A stretch of 64,000 nt of DNA from Novosphingobium mangrovisedimenti. Lineage in GTDB: Bacteria; Pseudomonadota; Alphaproteobacteria; Sphingomonadales; Sphingomonadaceae. The stretch lies in assembly GCF_025153475.1 (NCBI RefSeq), contig NZ_JANZXA010000004.1, forward strand, positions 62,001 to 126,000. Direction: 5' to 3'. Below the pieces are notes generated by a model. That model made no database searches. It saw only the letters and a program-made list of their open reading frames with translations, and was not told where the DNA came from. A program made the position numbers and the translations under genes. Positions 18,509 through 27,479 of this stretch are shown here, piece after piece (within the stretch, counting starts at the first letter, position 1; each line of letters opens with the position of its first letter).

Positions 18509-19690
18509 TCAATTCGCAGTTTCGCCTGCAGGAACCAGCCTGAGCAGGTGCCCGCTATCGGGCGCCGGGCCGTCTTCGAGCAGCCAGATCGCGCCGTCCG
18601 GCCCCTGCTCGATCTCGCGAATGCGGTTGCCCAGCGGATAGCGCGCTTCCTCAACGCCCTTCTCGCCATCGATGCTGACGCGCACGAGGCCGGGAACGGC
18701 GAAAGAGGCGATCAGCGCCTGTCCCTTCCATGCCGGGAACAGGTCGCCGGTGTAGAAGATGAAATCGCCCGGCGCGATCACCGGGTTCCACGAGATGGCA
18801 GGAGCAGCAAGGTCGGGCCGGGTCGAATGGCGCGGGATCGGGGTGCCGTTGTAGTGATCGCCGTCCGACACCAGAGGCCAGCCATAGTTGAGCCCCGGCT
18901 TCACGAGGTTGAGCTCGTCGCCGCCCGCCGGGCCGTGCTCCAGATCCCACAGCCGCCCTTGCGGATCGAAGGCCAGGCCCAGCACGTTGCGGTGCCCGTA
19001 GGACCAGATCTGGTTCGTCGGGGCGGGCTTGTCGGCAAAGGGATTGCCGGGTGCGGGCGTGCCGTCGGGCAGGAGGCGTACGATCGTGCCGAGATTGTTG
19101 GACAGGTCCTGCGCGGGCTGCTGCTTCTGCCGCTCGCCCGAACTCACGAACAGGTATTGCCCGTCGGGCGAGAAGGCGAGGCGGTGCGAATAGTGGCCGC
19201 GCCCGGTGACCTTGAGGCTCTGCCGCCAGATCACCTTGAGGTCCTCCAGCTTGCAGGCGGGCTGAGCGGTGCAGACAAGGTTGGCCTTGCCCACCGCGGC
19301 ACCGCGCGTGTTCCCGGCGCCCGCTTCGGCCCAGCTCAGGTAGACCACGCGCGTGTCGAGCGTCGCGCTCGTCTGGCCGGGTGCGAAGATGAAATCGCCG
19401 AGTCCGCCTTGCCCGCCATAGTCGACATCGGGAACGCCCGAGACCATGCCCATGCGGCCATCGGGCGTGCGCAGGCGGATATAGCCCTTCTTCTCGGTGA
19501 CGAAGAGCGTGCCGGTGCCCTCGTCGAAGGCCATGGCCCAGGGCTCGTCGAACCCGGCCACGCTTTCGACCGTAAAGGATGGCTCGCCCGATGCGGCCTC
19601 GGCCGCCTTTTCCCCGGTCGCGGCATGGCCGCAACTTGCGAGGAGCAGGCCGAGGGTCGATACGAGGGGGAGGAGGGATCGCACGGTCAT
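18509..19690 (-). CDS. PQQ-dependent aldose sugar dehydrogenase-like lipoprotein
   Basis: 393 aa. Lipoprotein signal with LLLASC; Cys20 is the predicted lipidated residue, so it should be anchored in the periplasm. The body is a six-bladed propeller of the soluble glucose/sorbosone dehydrogenase (YliI/Asd) type: FDEPWAMAFD, GGQGGLGDFIFAP, HYSHRLAFSPDG, YGHRNVLGLAFDP and LEHGPAGGDELN motifs. Oxidises aldoses with PQQ if the cofactor is available. Its ATG lies on the complement of the rnhB start, so the two divergent genes overlap by two bases. Confidence 0.87.
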   Translation of the reverse strand: MTVRSLLPLVSTLGLLLASCGHAATGEKAAEAASGEPSFTVESVAGFDEPWAMAFDEGTGTLFVTEKKGYIRLRTPDGRMGMVSGVPDVDYGGQGGLGDFIFAPGQTSATLDTRVVYLSWAEAGAGNTRGAAVGKANLVCTAQPACKLEDLKVIWRQSLKVTGRGHYSHRLAFSPDGQYLFVSSGERQKQQPAQDLSNNLGTIVRLLPDGTPAPGNPFADKPAPTNQIWSYGHRNVLGLAFDPQGRLWDLEHGPAGGDELNLVKPGLNYGWPLVSDGDHYNGTPIPRHSTRPDLAAPAISWNPVIAPGDFIFYTGDLFPAWKGQALIASFAVPGLVRVSIDGEKGVEEARYPLGNRIREIEQGPDGAIWLLEDGPAPDSGHLLRLVPAGETAN

Positions 19691-20324
19691 GCCAGTTTCA
19701 ACGCTCGCTGCTCAATCCGGCGCCTTGCGCGCGGATGGTTTGGTGATCGGTGTGGATGAAGCGGGCCGCGGGCCGCTCGCCGGTCCGGTTGTGGCGGGAG
19801 CGGTGCTGCTGTGCAAGCCCCGGCCGGCGGGCCTCGACGATTCCAAGAAGCTCTCCAAGCTGCGCCGCGCGCGGCTGGAGGAAACGATCAAGCGCCGCTG
19901 CACCTGGGCCGTCGGCGTGGTCGAAGTGGAAGAGATCGACCGCCTCAACATCTTCGGCGCGACGATGCTGGCGATGACGCGCGCGGTCCTGTCGCTGTGC
20001 GAACAGCTTGGTGAGGAACCGGCGCATGTGCTCGTGGACGGCAATCTCACGCCGCAGGGGCGCACGGCCGAATGGCGCTGGAATGCGCGCCCGATCGTCG
20101 GCGGCGATGCGCTGGAACCGTGCATTTCGGCCGCCTCGATCATCGCCAAGGAGCACCGCGACCGGCTGATGCGCGCTCTGGCCGAGGCGCATCCGCACTA
20201 CGGGTGGGAGCGCAATGCCGGGTACGGCACCGCCGAACATCTGGAGGCCTTGCGCCGCCACGGGCCGACCCCGCATCATCGGCGCAGCTTCGCCCCGGTC
20301 GCGCAACTGGAAATGCCGCTCTAG
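19689..20324 (+). CDS. rnhB: Ribonuclease HII
   Basis: 211 aa from the ATG at 19689, with a GGAGGAGGG tract about 15 bp upstream. Removes ribonucleotides from RNA-DNA hybrids. Type 2 RNase H motifs: VIGVDEAGRGPLAGPV with Asp23 and Glu24, DDSKKLS, and LVDGNL carrying the third acidic residue; EHRDRLM near the C-terminus. The start codon shares bases with the divergent sugar dehydrogenase ATG (CATG at 19688-19691). Confidence 0.93.
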   Translation: MPVSTLAAQSGALRADGLVIGVDEAGRGPLAGPVVAGAVLLCKPRPAGLDDSKKLSKLRRARLEETIKRRCTWAVGVVEVEEIDRLNIFGATMLAMTRAVLSLCEQLGEEPAHVLVDGNLTPQGRTAEWRWNARPIVGGDALEPCISAASIIAKEHRDRLMRALAEAHPHYGWERNAGYGTAEHLEALRRHGPTPHHRRSFAPVAQLEMPL

Positions 20325-20355
20325 AGACGGGCGGCAACGGGGAAGGGGAGACGGG

Positions 20356-21264
20356 ATGGCGAAAGGGTTTACCGCGAAGGACGTGACCTCGCAGGCGGGC
20401 AAGTGCTTTCTGGTGACGGGCGCCAATACGGGCCTCGGTTTCGAAGCGGCGAAGAAGCTGGCCGAAAGCGGCGCGCGCGTGCTGCTCGCCTGCCGCAGCG
20501 AGGACAAGGCGCGCCACGCCATCGAACGTATCCGCATGGCGGTGCCGGGCGCGAACCTGGCCTTCGTCCATCTCGATCAGGCGGACATCGGCTCGGTCCA
20601 CGAATGCGCGCGCAAGGTGATCGCGGAAGAGCCGCGCCTCGATGTGCTGGTGAACAATGCCGGCGTCATGTTCCCGCCGCTCCAGCGCACGGCGCAGGGG
20701 CACGAGCTGCAGTTCGGCGTCAATCACCTGGCGCCTTTCGCGCTGACCGGGCTGCTGCTGCCCAAGCTGTCCGAAACGCCCGGCGCGCGCGTGGTCATTA
20801 CCTCCAGCCTTGCGCACAAGGGCGGCAGGATCGACTGGGACGATCTCGACGCGCACGAGCGCTACAGCCGCACGCAGCGCTATTCGGACAGCAAGCTGAT
20901 GAACCTGCTGCACCTGTTCGAGCTGGACCGGCGGCTGAAGGCGGCGGGCTTGCCGGTCAGCGCAATGGCGTGCCACCCCGGCTTCGCCAGGACCGACCTC
21001 GACCGGCACAGCGGCGTGTTCCGCATTTTCTTCCCGCTGGCCGGCGTGATCTTCAACAACGCCGCACAGGGCGCTTGGGCGACCTTGCAGGCCGCGACGG
21101 CCGAAGATGCCGTTCCCGGAGAGTTCTATGGCCCGCAACGCATGGGCGGCTCCTCGGGCCCGACGGCCATCGCCAAGCGAACCGCGGCCGCCCGCGATGC
21201 GGAGGCGGCTGCGCGGCTATGGACGCTCTCGGAGGAAGCAACCGGCGTGCGGTATCCGCTGTAG
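20356..21264 (+). CDS. Short-chain dehydrogenase/reductase (retinol dehydrogenase-like)
   Basis: 302 aa from the ATG at 20356, with GGGGAG upstream. Rossmann motif TGANTGLG at 21-28, an Arg in ACRSEDKAR favouring NADP(H), NNAGVM, ITSSLAHKGG, and catalytic YSDSK. Resembles WW-domain oxidoreductase/retinol dehydrogenase SDRs with a longer C-terminal helix region (FNNAAQGAWATLQAATAED). Substrate unknown. Follows rnhB by 31 bp and may be cotranscribed; an inverted-repeat element lies downstream. Confidence 0.87.
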   Translation: MAKGFTAKDVTSQAGKCFLVTGANTGLGFEAAKKLAESGARVLLACRSEDKARHAIERIRMAVPGANLAFVHLDQADIGSVHECARKVIAEEPRLDVLVNNAGVMFPPLQRTAQGHELQFGVNHLAPFALTGLLLPKLSETPGARVVITSSLAHKGGRIDWDDLDAHERYSRTQRYSDSKLMNLLHLFELDRRLKAAGLPVSAMACHPGFARTDLDRHSGVFRIFFPLAGVIFNNAAQGAWATLQAATAEDAVPGEFYGPQRMGGSSGPTAIAKRTAAARDAEAAARLWTLSEEATGVRYPL

Positions 21265-21284
21265 GGGCCGGCGTTTCCTTCTTG

Positions 21285-21422
21285 TCCTCCCCGGCACGGG
21301 GAGGGGGACCATGCGTAGCATGGTGGAGGGGATTCGCCTCTTCACGCGAGGCCTCGTCTGAAGGAGAGTCCCCTCCACCACGCCGCTACGCGTCGCGGTC
21401 CCCCTCCCCGTTCCGGGGAGGA
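21285..21422. repeat. Palindromic element A (DUF559-less copy, about 138 bp)
   Basis: Arms start TCCTCCCCGGCACGGGGAGG and end in its complement. Each arm folds on itself: an outer CCTCCCC/GGGGAGG hairpin and an inner hairpin flanked by ACC and GGT (left inner stem ATGC/GCAT). GANTC sites lie at the inner edges (GATTC 21331-21335; GAGTC 21366-21370). Lies between the SDR and sulfotransferase genes. Same family as the elements at 28633 and 34949. Confidence 0.85.
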
Positions 21423-21435
21423 CAGGGAGGACGGC

Positions 21436-22131
21436 CTACCTGCCGAAGGCCTGATCGCGCATCGTCGAGATGAACGACTTGCCGAAAGCCTCGGTTTCGT
21501 CGGGCGTCGGATGGTGCGAGGAGTCGTGCGGGATCGCTGCCAGCCATTCCTTCTCGGTGTTGACCCTGGGGTAGGGCACGTCTGGAACCTCCACGCCGAG
21601 GAAGTCGCACAAGGGTCCCCATCCGGCGCCGACCGGGAGGACCAGCAGCCGCTCTGCCGGCAGTGTCGCGATGATCTCGGCGTTCCGGTCGGCGAAGAAC
21701 TGGGTCATGAAGGCGCGGTCGTGGATGCGGTCTCCGAAATCGCGGGTCACGGTGCCGCGGATGAAGGTGCCGACCGGCTCGACATCGAGGCTGGCGAGGT
21801 GGCCGGGGCTGAAGATCGTCTCGCTCACGGAATCGAACCACGAATCCGGATTGCGCGTGGTCAGGATGACCTTGGCTTCGGGGAAGTGATCGGTCAGTTC
21901 GCGCCAGAAGTTGCAGGCGGGGTTGTCGGTGGTGGCCGCGTAGCCATCGAAAATCGCGTCCCAGTCCGGCTTTCCGGCCACGACGTCGAGCCACAGCGGA
22001 AGGTTGCGGCGCGCGCCCGCGAGCAGTTCCGACATGTGGTAGCAGGGGCCGAACCCGAGATGTTCGAGTGCCAGCTTGAGCGACATCGTTCCCGTGCGTC
22101 CTAGACCAGCACCGATGACCTTGAGCGTCAC
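21436..22131 (-). CDS. Sulfotransferase-family protein
   Basis: 231 aa. Begins MTLKVIGAGLGRTGTMSLK, the P-loop-like 5'-PSB motif (GRTGT) that binds PAPS phosphates in this branch, followed by VILTTRNPDSWFDSV, the 3'-phosphate-binding motif (TxRxPxxWxxS). VPDVPYPRVNT near the C-terminus is typical of the eukaryote-like 'NAD dependent epimerase/sulfotransferase' subgroup. Acceptor unknown. Divergent from ccrM across a GANTC-rich region. Confidence 0.82.
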   Translation of the reverse strand: MTLKVIGAGLGRTGTMSLKLALEHLGFGPCYHMSELLAGARRNLPLWLDVVAGKPDWDAIFDGYAATTDNPACNFWRELTDHFPEAKVILTTRNPDSWFDSVSETIFSPGHLASLDVEPVGTFIRGTVTRDFGDRIHDRAFMTQFFADRNAEIIATLPAERLLVLPVGAGWGPLCDFLGVEVPDVPYPRVNTEKEWLAAIPHDSSHHPTPDETEAFGKSFISTMRDQAFGR

Positions 22132-22209
22132 TGCATTCCCCCTGATGGCTGGTTCTGCAGGCAGGCTAGACCAGTCCGCCGGGGCTGGGGAGCACTATTT
22201 TTTGGCGGT

Positions 22210-23544
<1,335 letters not shown>

Positions 23545-23623
23545 TCGGGAGAAGAGGAATTTTTGAACGTGCGCGGCCGGAGGGGACTTGGCCGCGTTGA
23601 TGCAGGTTCAATTGGGGGAGTGT

Positions 23624-23742
23624 GCAAAGACGCAGAGAAGATGTCTTTATCGGAACGCCGGGTTGCGCCGCCACGCCCTTCCTCTGATGTAGGGCGGCGC
23701 GATCGTGGGGCGGTCCGTGTATAATCTTCTCTGCGTCTTTGC
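23624..23742. repeat. Nested inverted repeat (19-bp outer arms)
   Basis: Outer arms GCAAAGACGCAGAGAAGAT (23624-23642) and its exact complement (23724-23742) enclose GCGCCGCC (23665-23672) and GGCGGCGC (23693-23700). Lies between ccrM and folP. A second palindromic family, unrelated to elements A-C; could also terminate ccrM transcription. Confidence 0.75.
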
Positions 23743-23800
23743 GCCTTGGCGGGAACGCTCCTAAGGGGCGTTGCATCTTCCGCCCGAACGGAAAGACACC

Positions 23801-24928
23801 ATGACCCGATCGCTCTACATCCGCCCCATCGCCCTGTCCGAAAGCCCGCAAAGCGAGGAGGGCGAAGCCGTTCGCCTTGGCGGTGCCATGGTCTGGGCGA
23901 GCCGTTTCGCGCTCATCGTGCGGGATAACGGCAAGGTCCAGTCGCGTGAGCGCCATGCGGCCGCCGATATGCCTGACGCGATGGCGGCGCTGCCCGCCGA
24001 TCTCGGGGCGCAGGCCGAACGGCAGTGGGCGAATTTCGCCAGGACTCATGCACCGCTCCATCTGGAACTGAAGGGCGGCGGCGCGCGCACGATCCGGCTA
24101 GAGCAGCCGCAGGTCATGGGCATTCTCAACATGACGCCGGACAGTTTCTCGGACGGGGGCGATTTCCTCGATGATCCGCAGGTGGCAGCCGACCATGCTT
24201 CCGCCATGCTCGAGGCGGGCGCGGCGATGATCGACGTGGGCGGCGAATCCACCCGGCCCGGTGCCGGCGCGGTGTGGGAAGGCGACGAACTCAAGCGCGT
24301 GGTGCCGATGGTTGAACGGCTCGCGTCGATGGGGGCGGCGATCAGTGTCGACACCCGCAGGCCCGCCGTCATGGAAGCTACTCTTCAGGCCGGCGCCCAT
24401 GTCATCAATGACGTTTCGGCCCTGCGCTACGACCCGCGCAGCCTCGAACTGGCGGCCGCTTCCGGGGCGCCGGTTGTGCTGATGCACGCGCCCGGAAAGG
24501 CGGACGACCTGCATTCGAACGGCAATTACGCCGATGTCGTGCTCGACGTGTTCGACTGGCTTGCGGCGCGGCGCGACGAGGTGATCGCGGCTGGCGTCGA
24601 GCCCGACAGGATCGTGCTCGATCCCGGCATCGGCTTCGGCAAGTCGGTGGCGGAAAACCTGGCGTTGATGAACGGGCTGCCGCTGTTCCACGCGCTTGGC
24701 CAGCCGCTGCTGGTGGGCGTCAGCCGCAAGCGCATGATCGGCGCGCTGTCCTGCGAGGCGCAACCGCACGAGCGGCTGGGCGGCTCGATCACGCTCGCGG
24801 TCAAGGCGATGGACGCCGGCGCGCACATCCTGCGCGTTCACGACGTGCCCGAGACGGTGCAGGCTGCTCGTGTCTGGCGCGGCCTGCGCGATGCGGCGCT
24901 GACCGATTTTTCGCAGCTCGCCGGATAA
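23801..24928 (+). CDS. folP: Dihydropteroate synthase with N-terminal extension
   Basis: 375 aa from the ATG at 23801. Condenses 6-hydroxymethyl-dihydropterin diphosphate with p-aminobenzoate. The TIM-barrel domain starts near residue 103: VMGILNMTPDSFSDGG, MIDVGGESTRPGA, ISVDTRRPAVM, HVINDVSALR, LDPGIGFGKS, LVGVSRKRMIG. The first 100 residues (starting TRSLYIRPIALSES) have no counterpart in the 282-aa E. coli enzyme. Sulfonamide-contact residues of the barrel appear intact. Confidence 0.93.
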   Translation: MTRSLYIRPIALSESPQSEEGEAVRLGGAMVWASRFALIVRDNGKVQSRERHAAADMPDAMAALPADLGAQAERQWANFARTHAPLHLELKGGGARTIRLEQPQVMGILNMTPDSFSDGGDFLDDPQVAADHASAMLEAGAAMIDVGGESTRPGAGAVWEGDELKRVVPMVERLASMGAAISVDTRRPAVMEATLQAGAHVINDVSALRYDPRSLELAAASGAPVVLMHAPGKADDLHSNGNYADVVLDVFDWLAARRDEVIAAGVEPDRIVLDPGIGFGKSVAENLALMNGLPLFHALGQPLLVGVSRKRMIGALSCEAQPHERLGGSITLAVKAMDAGAHILRVHDVPETVQAARVWRGLRDAALTDFSQLAG

Positions 24929-24930
24929 CC

Positions 24931-25090
24931 CTAGAGGCTGCATTCGCGGTCGCTGACGAACACCGTGCCGCTGATGTTCCATGCGGTGTCGGAAAGCAGG
25001 AAGCCGATCTGGCCGGCGAATTCCTCTGCGCTGGCGAAGCGGCCGAGCGGCGTGCTCTCCTGTGCGAGCTTCTCCAACGCGGCTTTCGCG
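24931..25090 (-). pseudogene. C-terminal remnant of a short-chain dehydrogenase
   Basis: About 50 residues remain, ending GRFASAEEFAGQIGFLLSDT and AWNISGTVFVSDRECSL, the typical last helix and strand of an FabG-like SDR. The Rossmann motif and YxxxK are absent, and the frame runs upstream into an inverted repeat (25073-25122) rather than SDR sequence. Lies downstream of the NTF2-like gene on the same strand, a common NTF2-SDR catabolic pairing. Interpreted as a 5'-deleted gene. Confidence 0.7.
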
Positions 25091-25122
25091 GCTGGCGCGT
25101 CAACCGCGAAAGGCGCGTTGGA
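25073..25122. repeat. 19-bp inverted repeat at the SDR remnant breakpoint
   Basis: TCCAACGCGGCTTTCGCGG (25073-25091) and CCGCGAAAGGCGCGTTGGA (25104-25122) pair with one mismatch across a 12-bp loop. It occupies the position where the SDR homology stops. Confidence 0.7.
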
Positions 25123-25187
25123 GTGTCGGGCGCAAACGGTCGCTGCACCCTTGCGCGTCTGTGGCTGCAACCGCCATCGGCCTCCGT

Positions 25188-25652
25188 TCAGGAGACTTCC
25201 ACCCGCAGCCGCTCGATCCGTGTGGTCTTCAGTTTCCAGCCGTCACCCCTGTTCTCGTAGGTTTCGTGGTAACGGCCCCAGCCGGTCAGTCGTTCGAAGG
25301 GGCCGCCCGGAGGAAGGAAGAAGCGGTCGGTGAAGCACCAGATACCGCGGGCGCGGCTCCCGCTTCCGACGGCGATGTCGGGATCGTTGCCCTGATGGAC
25401 CGTGACGATCCTGGAGCCGACGGGATCGGCGCTGTCCAGCCAGGAGTCGCGGCCCTTCATTGCCACGTTCATTGCCGGCATGTGGTCGATCCCCGTCACC
25501 GGATCGGTGCAGCAGCCCATGTAGTCGAGCACGCAATCCTCGGCCAGGATCGAGCGCACCAGCGTGGCGTCGCCATTGTCCACGCCGCGCCAGTAGCGGG
25601 CTTTCAGCTGCTTGATGTCCTCGATCGCGGCAAGCCGCTCGCATGTGTCCAT
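25188..25652 (-). CDS. NTF2-like / SnoaL-type protein
   Basis: 154 aa. Starts with IEDIKQLKARYWRGVDNGDA, the usual first helix of NTF2-like scytalone dehydratase/ring-hydroxylating small subunit folds, with AEDCVLDYMGC and a C-terminal strand YENRGDGWKLKTTRIERLR. A cone-shaped ligand pocket is expected; members act as dehydratases, isomerases or binding proteins for aromatic or steroid compounds. Substrate unknown. Upstream of the SDR remnant. Confidence 0.8.
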   Translation of the reverse strand: MDTCERLAAIEDIKQLKARYWRGVDNGDATLVRSILAEDCVLDYMGCCTDPVTGIDHMPAMNVAMKGRDSWLDSADPVGSRIVTVHQGNDPDIAVGSGSRARGIWCFTDRFFLPPGGPFERLTGWGRYHETYENRGDGWKLKTTRIERLRVEVS

Positions 25653-25692
25653 TGTCGCTCTCTCTCCCTTGAGGAGAAAAAGTCTGGGCGGC

Positions 25693-27117
25693 TCAGGCGG
25701 CGTTGTCGATGCCCAGTTCGCTGAGCTTGCGGTAGAGCGTCGAGCGGCCGATGCCGAGGCGCCGTGCCACTTCGGTCATGCGGCCGCGATAGAGGCCGAT
25801 GGCGAGGCGGATGACGTCGGCTTCGATGTCCTCCAGCGGTCGCAGGTTGCCGTCGGGCGTATAGAGCATGACGCCGGAGCTTTCCTGCCTCGGGTTGCCC
25901 GCGATGATCGAGGGGCCCGTGCCGAGGATATTGAGAAGCTGCGGGAAATCTTCCGAAGTCAGGGCATCGCCGTCGCAGAACACGGCGGCGCGGAACAGCA
26001 CCGCCTGCAGCTGGCGCACGTTGCCCGGCCAGTCGTAGGCCGCCAGTAGCGAGAGCGCGCCGTCGGTGATGCCCAGTTCGCGCAGGCCGGGCTGTTCGCC
26101 GATGCGGGCGAGGAAGAAGCGGGTGAGGGCGGGGATGTCTCCGGTCCGCTCGCGCAGGGGCGGCAGGAGGACTTTGGTGGCCGAAAGCGCCTCGTACAGT
26201 TCGGGAAGGAAGTGGCTTTCGGAGACCATGTCCTCCAGCGGCAGGTTGCTGGCCGCGATCATGCGCACGTCGACGCGGAACGAGTAGGGCGCGCCGATCG
26301 GGCGGACGTCGCCCTTGGTGATCGATTCGAGCAGGCGTTCCTGCACCGAGACCGGCAGCCGGTCGATCTCGTCGAGCGCGAGCGTCGCGCCGTCGCAATG
26401 CTGGAGCGCGCCGATCTGCCGGTCGAAGGCACCGGGGAAGGCACCCTTTTCGTGGCCGAACAGCACCGATTCGATCGAATTGGCGGGCAGGCCGCCGACA
26501 TTGATGATCCGCAGCGGCAATTTCGCACGCGGGCTCGCGGCGTGCATCGCGCGGATCAGCATTTCCTTGCCGGTACCGCTTTCACCCTCGATCAGGACGG
26601 GGTTGTGTCCGCGCGCCGCCTTGGCGGCCACTGCCAGCGCCTTGCGGAAGTTGGGCGAGGCCCCGATCATCGATTCGAAATCGGGGTTCGAGGGCATCTT
26701 CTCGGTCAGCGGCGCGAGCTCGTTCTGCGGTGCTTCGCGCGTAGTGGCCGAGCGCAGCGCATGCATGAGCCGGTCGGGCGCGACCGGCTTGACGAGGTAA
26801 TCGGTGGCCCCGGCGCGCATCGCCTCGACCGCGAGCAGCGGCGAGGTGCTGGTGGTGAGCATCAGGATGGGAAGCGCCGGGCGGCGCGACTTGAGTTCCG
26901 AAATCAGCGAGCAGGCGTCCTCGCCGGGTACCCACTGGTCCAGGATGATCGCCGAAAGCTGCATGCCCTGGCGGGTGCCCAGCGTGGCAATCGCGGTTTC
27001 GGTGTCGCGCACGATAATGGTCCGCCAGCCCTCGCGCGCCGCCAGCGCGGAGATCAGGCGGCTTTGCGCGGGCTCATCGTCGATGAGCATGAGGAGGCGT
27101 TGGTCCATGTCCGCCAT
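25693..27117 (-). CDS. NtrC-type response regulator with degenerate GAFTGA motif
   Basis: 474 aa. Receiver (1-125) with phospho-Asp60 and Lys110 (LVKP), AAA+ domain with Walker A GESGTGKE (178-185), Walker B LALDEID (246-252), arginine-finger region PPLRERTGDIP, and a Fis-type helix-turn-helix at the C-terminus (VARRLGIGRSTLYRKL). The sigma-54-contacting GAFTGA loop reads GAFPGA (225-230). No histidine kinase is adjacent. Either the protein still engages sigma-54 poorly or, as with Rhodobacter NtrC, it acts without it. Divergent from the cox/pnt genes. Confidence 0.9.
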   Translation of the reverse strand: MADMDQRLLMLIDDEPAQSRLISALAAREGWRTIIVRDTETAIATLGTRQGMQLSAIILDQWVPGEDACSLISELKSRRPALPILMLTTSTSPLLAVEAMRAGATDYLVKPVAPDRLMHALRSATTREAPQNELAPLTEKMPSNPDFESMIGASPNFRKALAVAAKAARGHNPVLIEGESGTGKEMLIRAMHAASPRAKLPLRIINVGGLPANSIESVLFGHEKGAFPGAFDRQIGALQHCDGATLALDEIDRLPVSVQERLLESITKGDVRPIGAPYSFRVDVRMIAASNLPLEDMVSESHFLPELYEALSATKVLLPPLRERTGDIPALTRFFLARIGEQPGLRELGITDGALSLLAAYDWPGNVRQLQAVLFRAAVFCDGDALTSEDFPQLLNILGTGPSIIAGNPRQESSGVMLYTPDGNLRPLEDIEADVIRLAIGLYRGRMTEVARRLGIGRSTLYRKLSELGIDNAA

Positions 27118-27335
27118 TGTACTGCTGCTGCTCTCGGTCTCTTGGAAACGGGTCCGCAGAGATACGACAGATGGGTAAAGACGGGATTAAGGCAGAAATT
27201 CCGTGTGACTGCGCCAATGGCGAATGAATTCGGATTGGACGTACTTCGGCCTGCAAGAGCGGCTTCGCACTTGAGCGGGCAGTCCTGCCCGGCTAGAGCA
27301 GGCCATCGAGTGACACTCAAAGGGGATTAGGGTTC

Positions 27336-27461
27336 ATGACTTCGGGCAATGACATCAAGACGGCGCAGGCGACCTACAACAGCTTCATCAAGGCCGCGAC
27401 CTGGGGCACGGGTATCTGCATCGTGATCGTTGCGGTCGTTGTTGGCCTGATTTCTTCCTGA
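27336..27461 (+). CDS. aa3-type cytochrome c oxidase subunit IV-like peptide
   Basis: 41 aa: MTSGNDIKTAQATYNSFIKA followed by ATWGTGICIVIVAVVVGLISS. The pattern (Ala/Tyr-rich head with TYNSFIK, then one TM helix) fits the bacterial aa3 oxidase subunit IV family, tiny proteins that associate with the oxidase in the inner membrane. AGGGG-type ribosome site lies upstream. It precedes pntAA by 18 bp and probably starts the pnt transcript. Family placement is by pattern recall. Confidence 0.75.
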   Translation: MTSGNDIKTAQATYNSFIKAATWGTGICIVIVAVVVGLISS

Positions 27462-27479
27462 TCGGGATTTCGTGATTTG

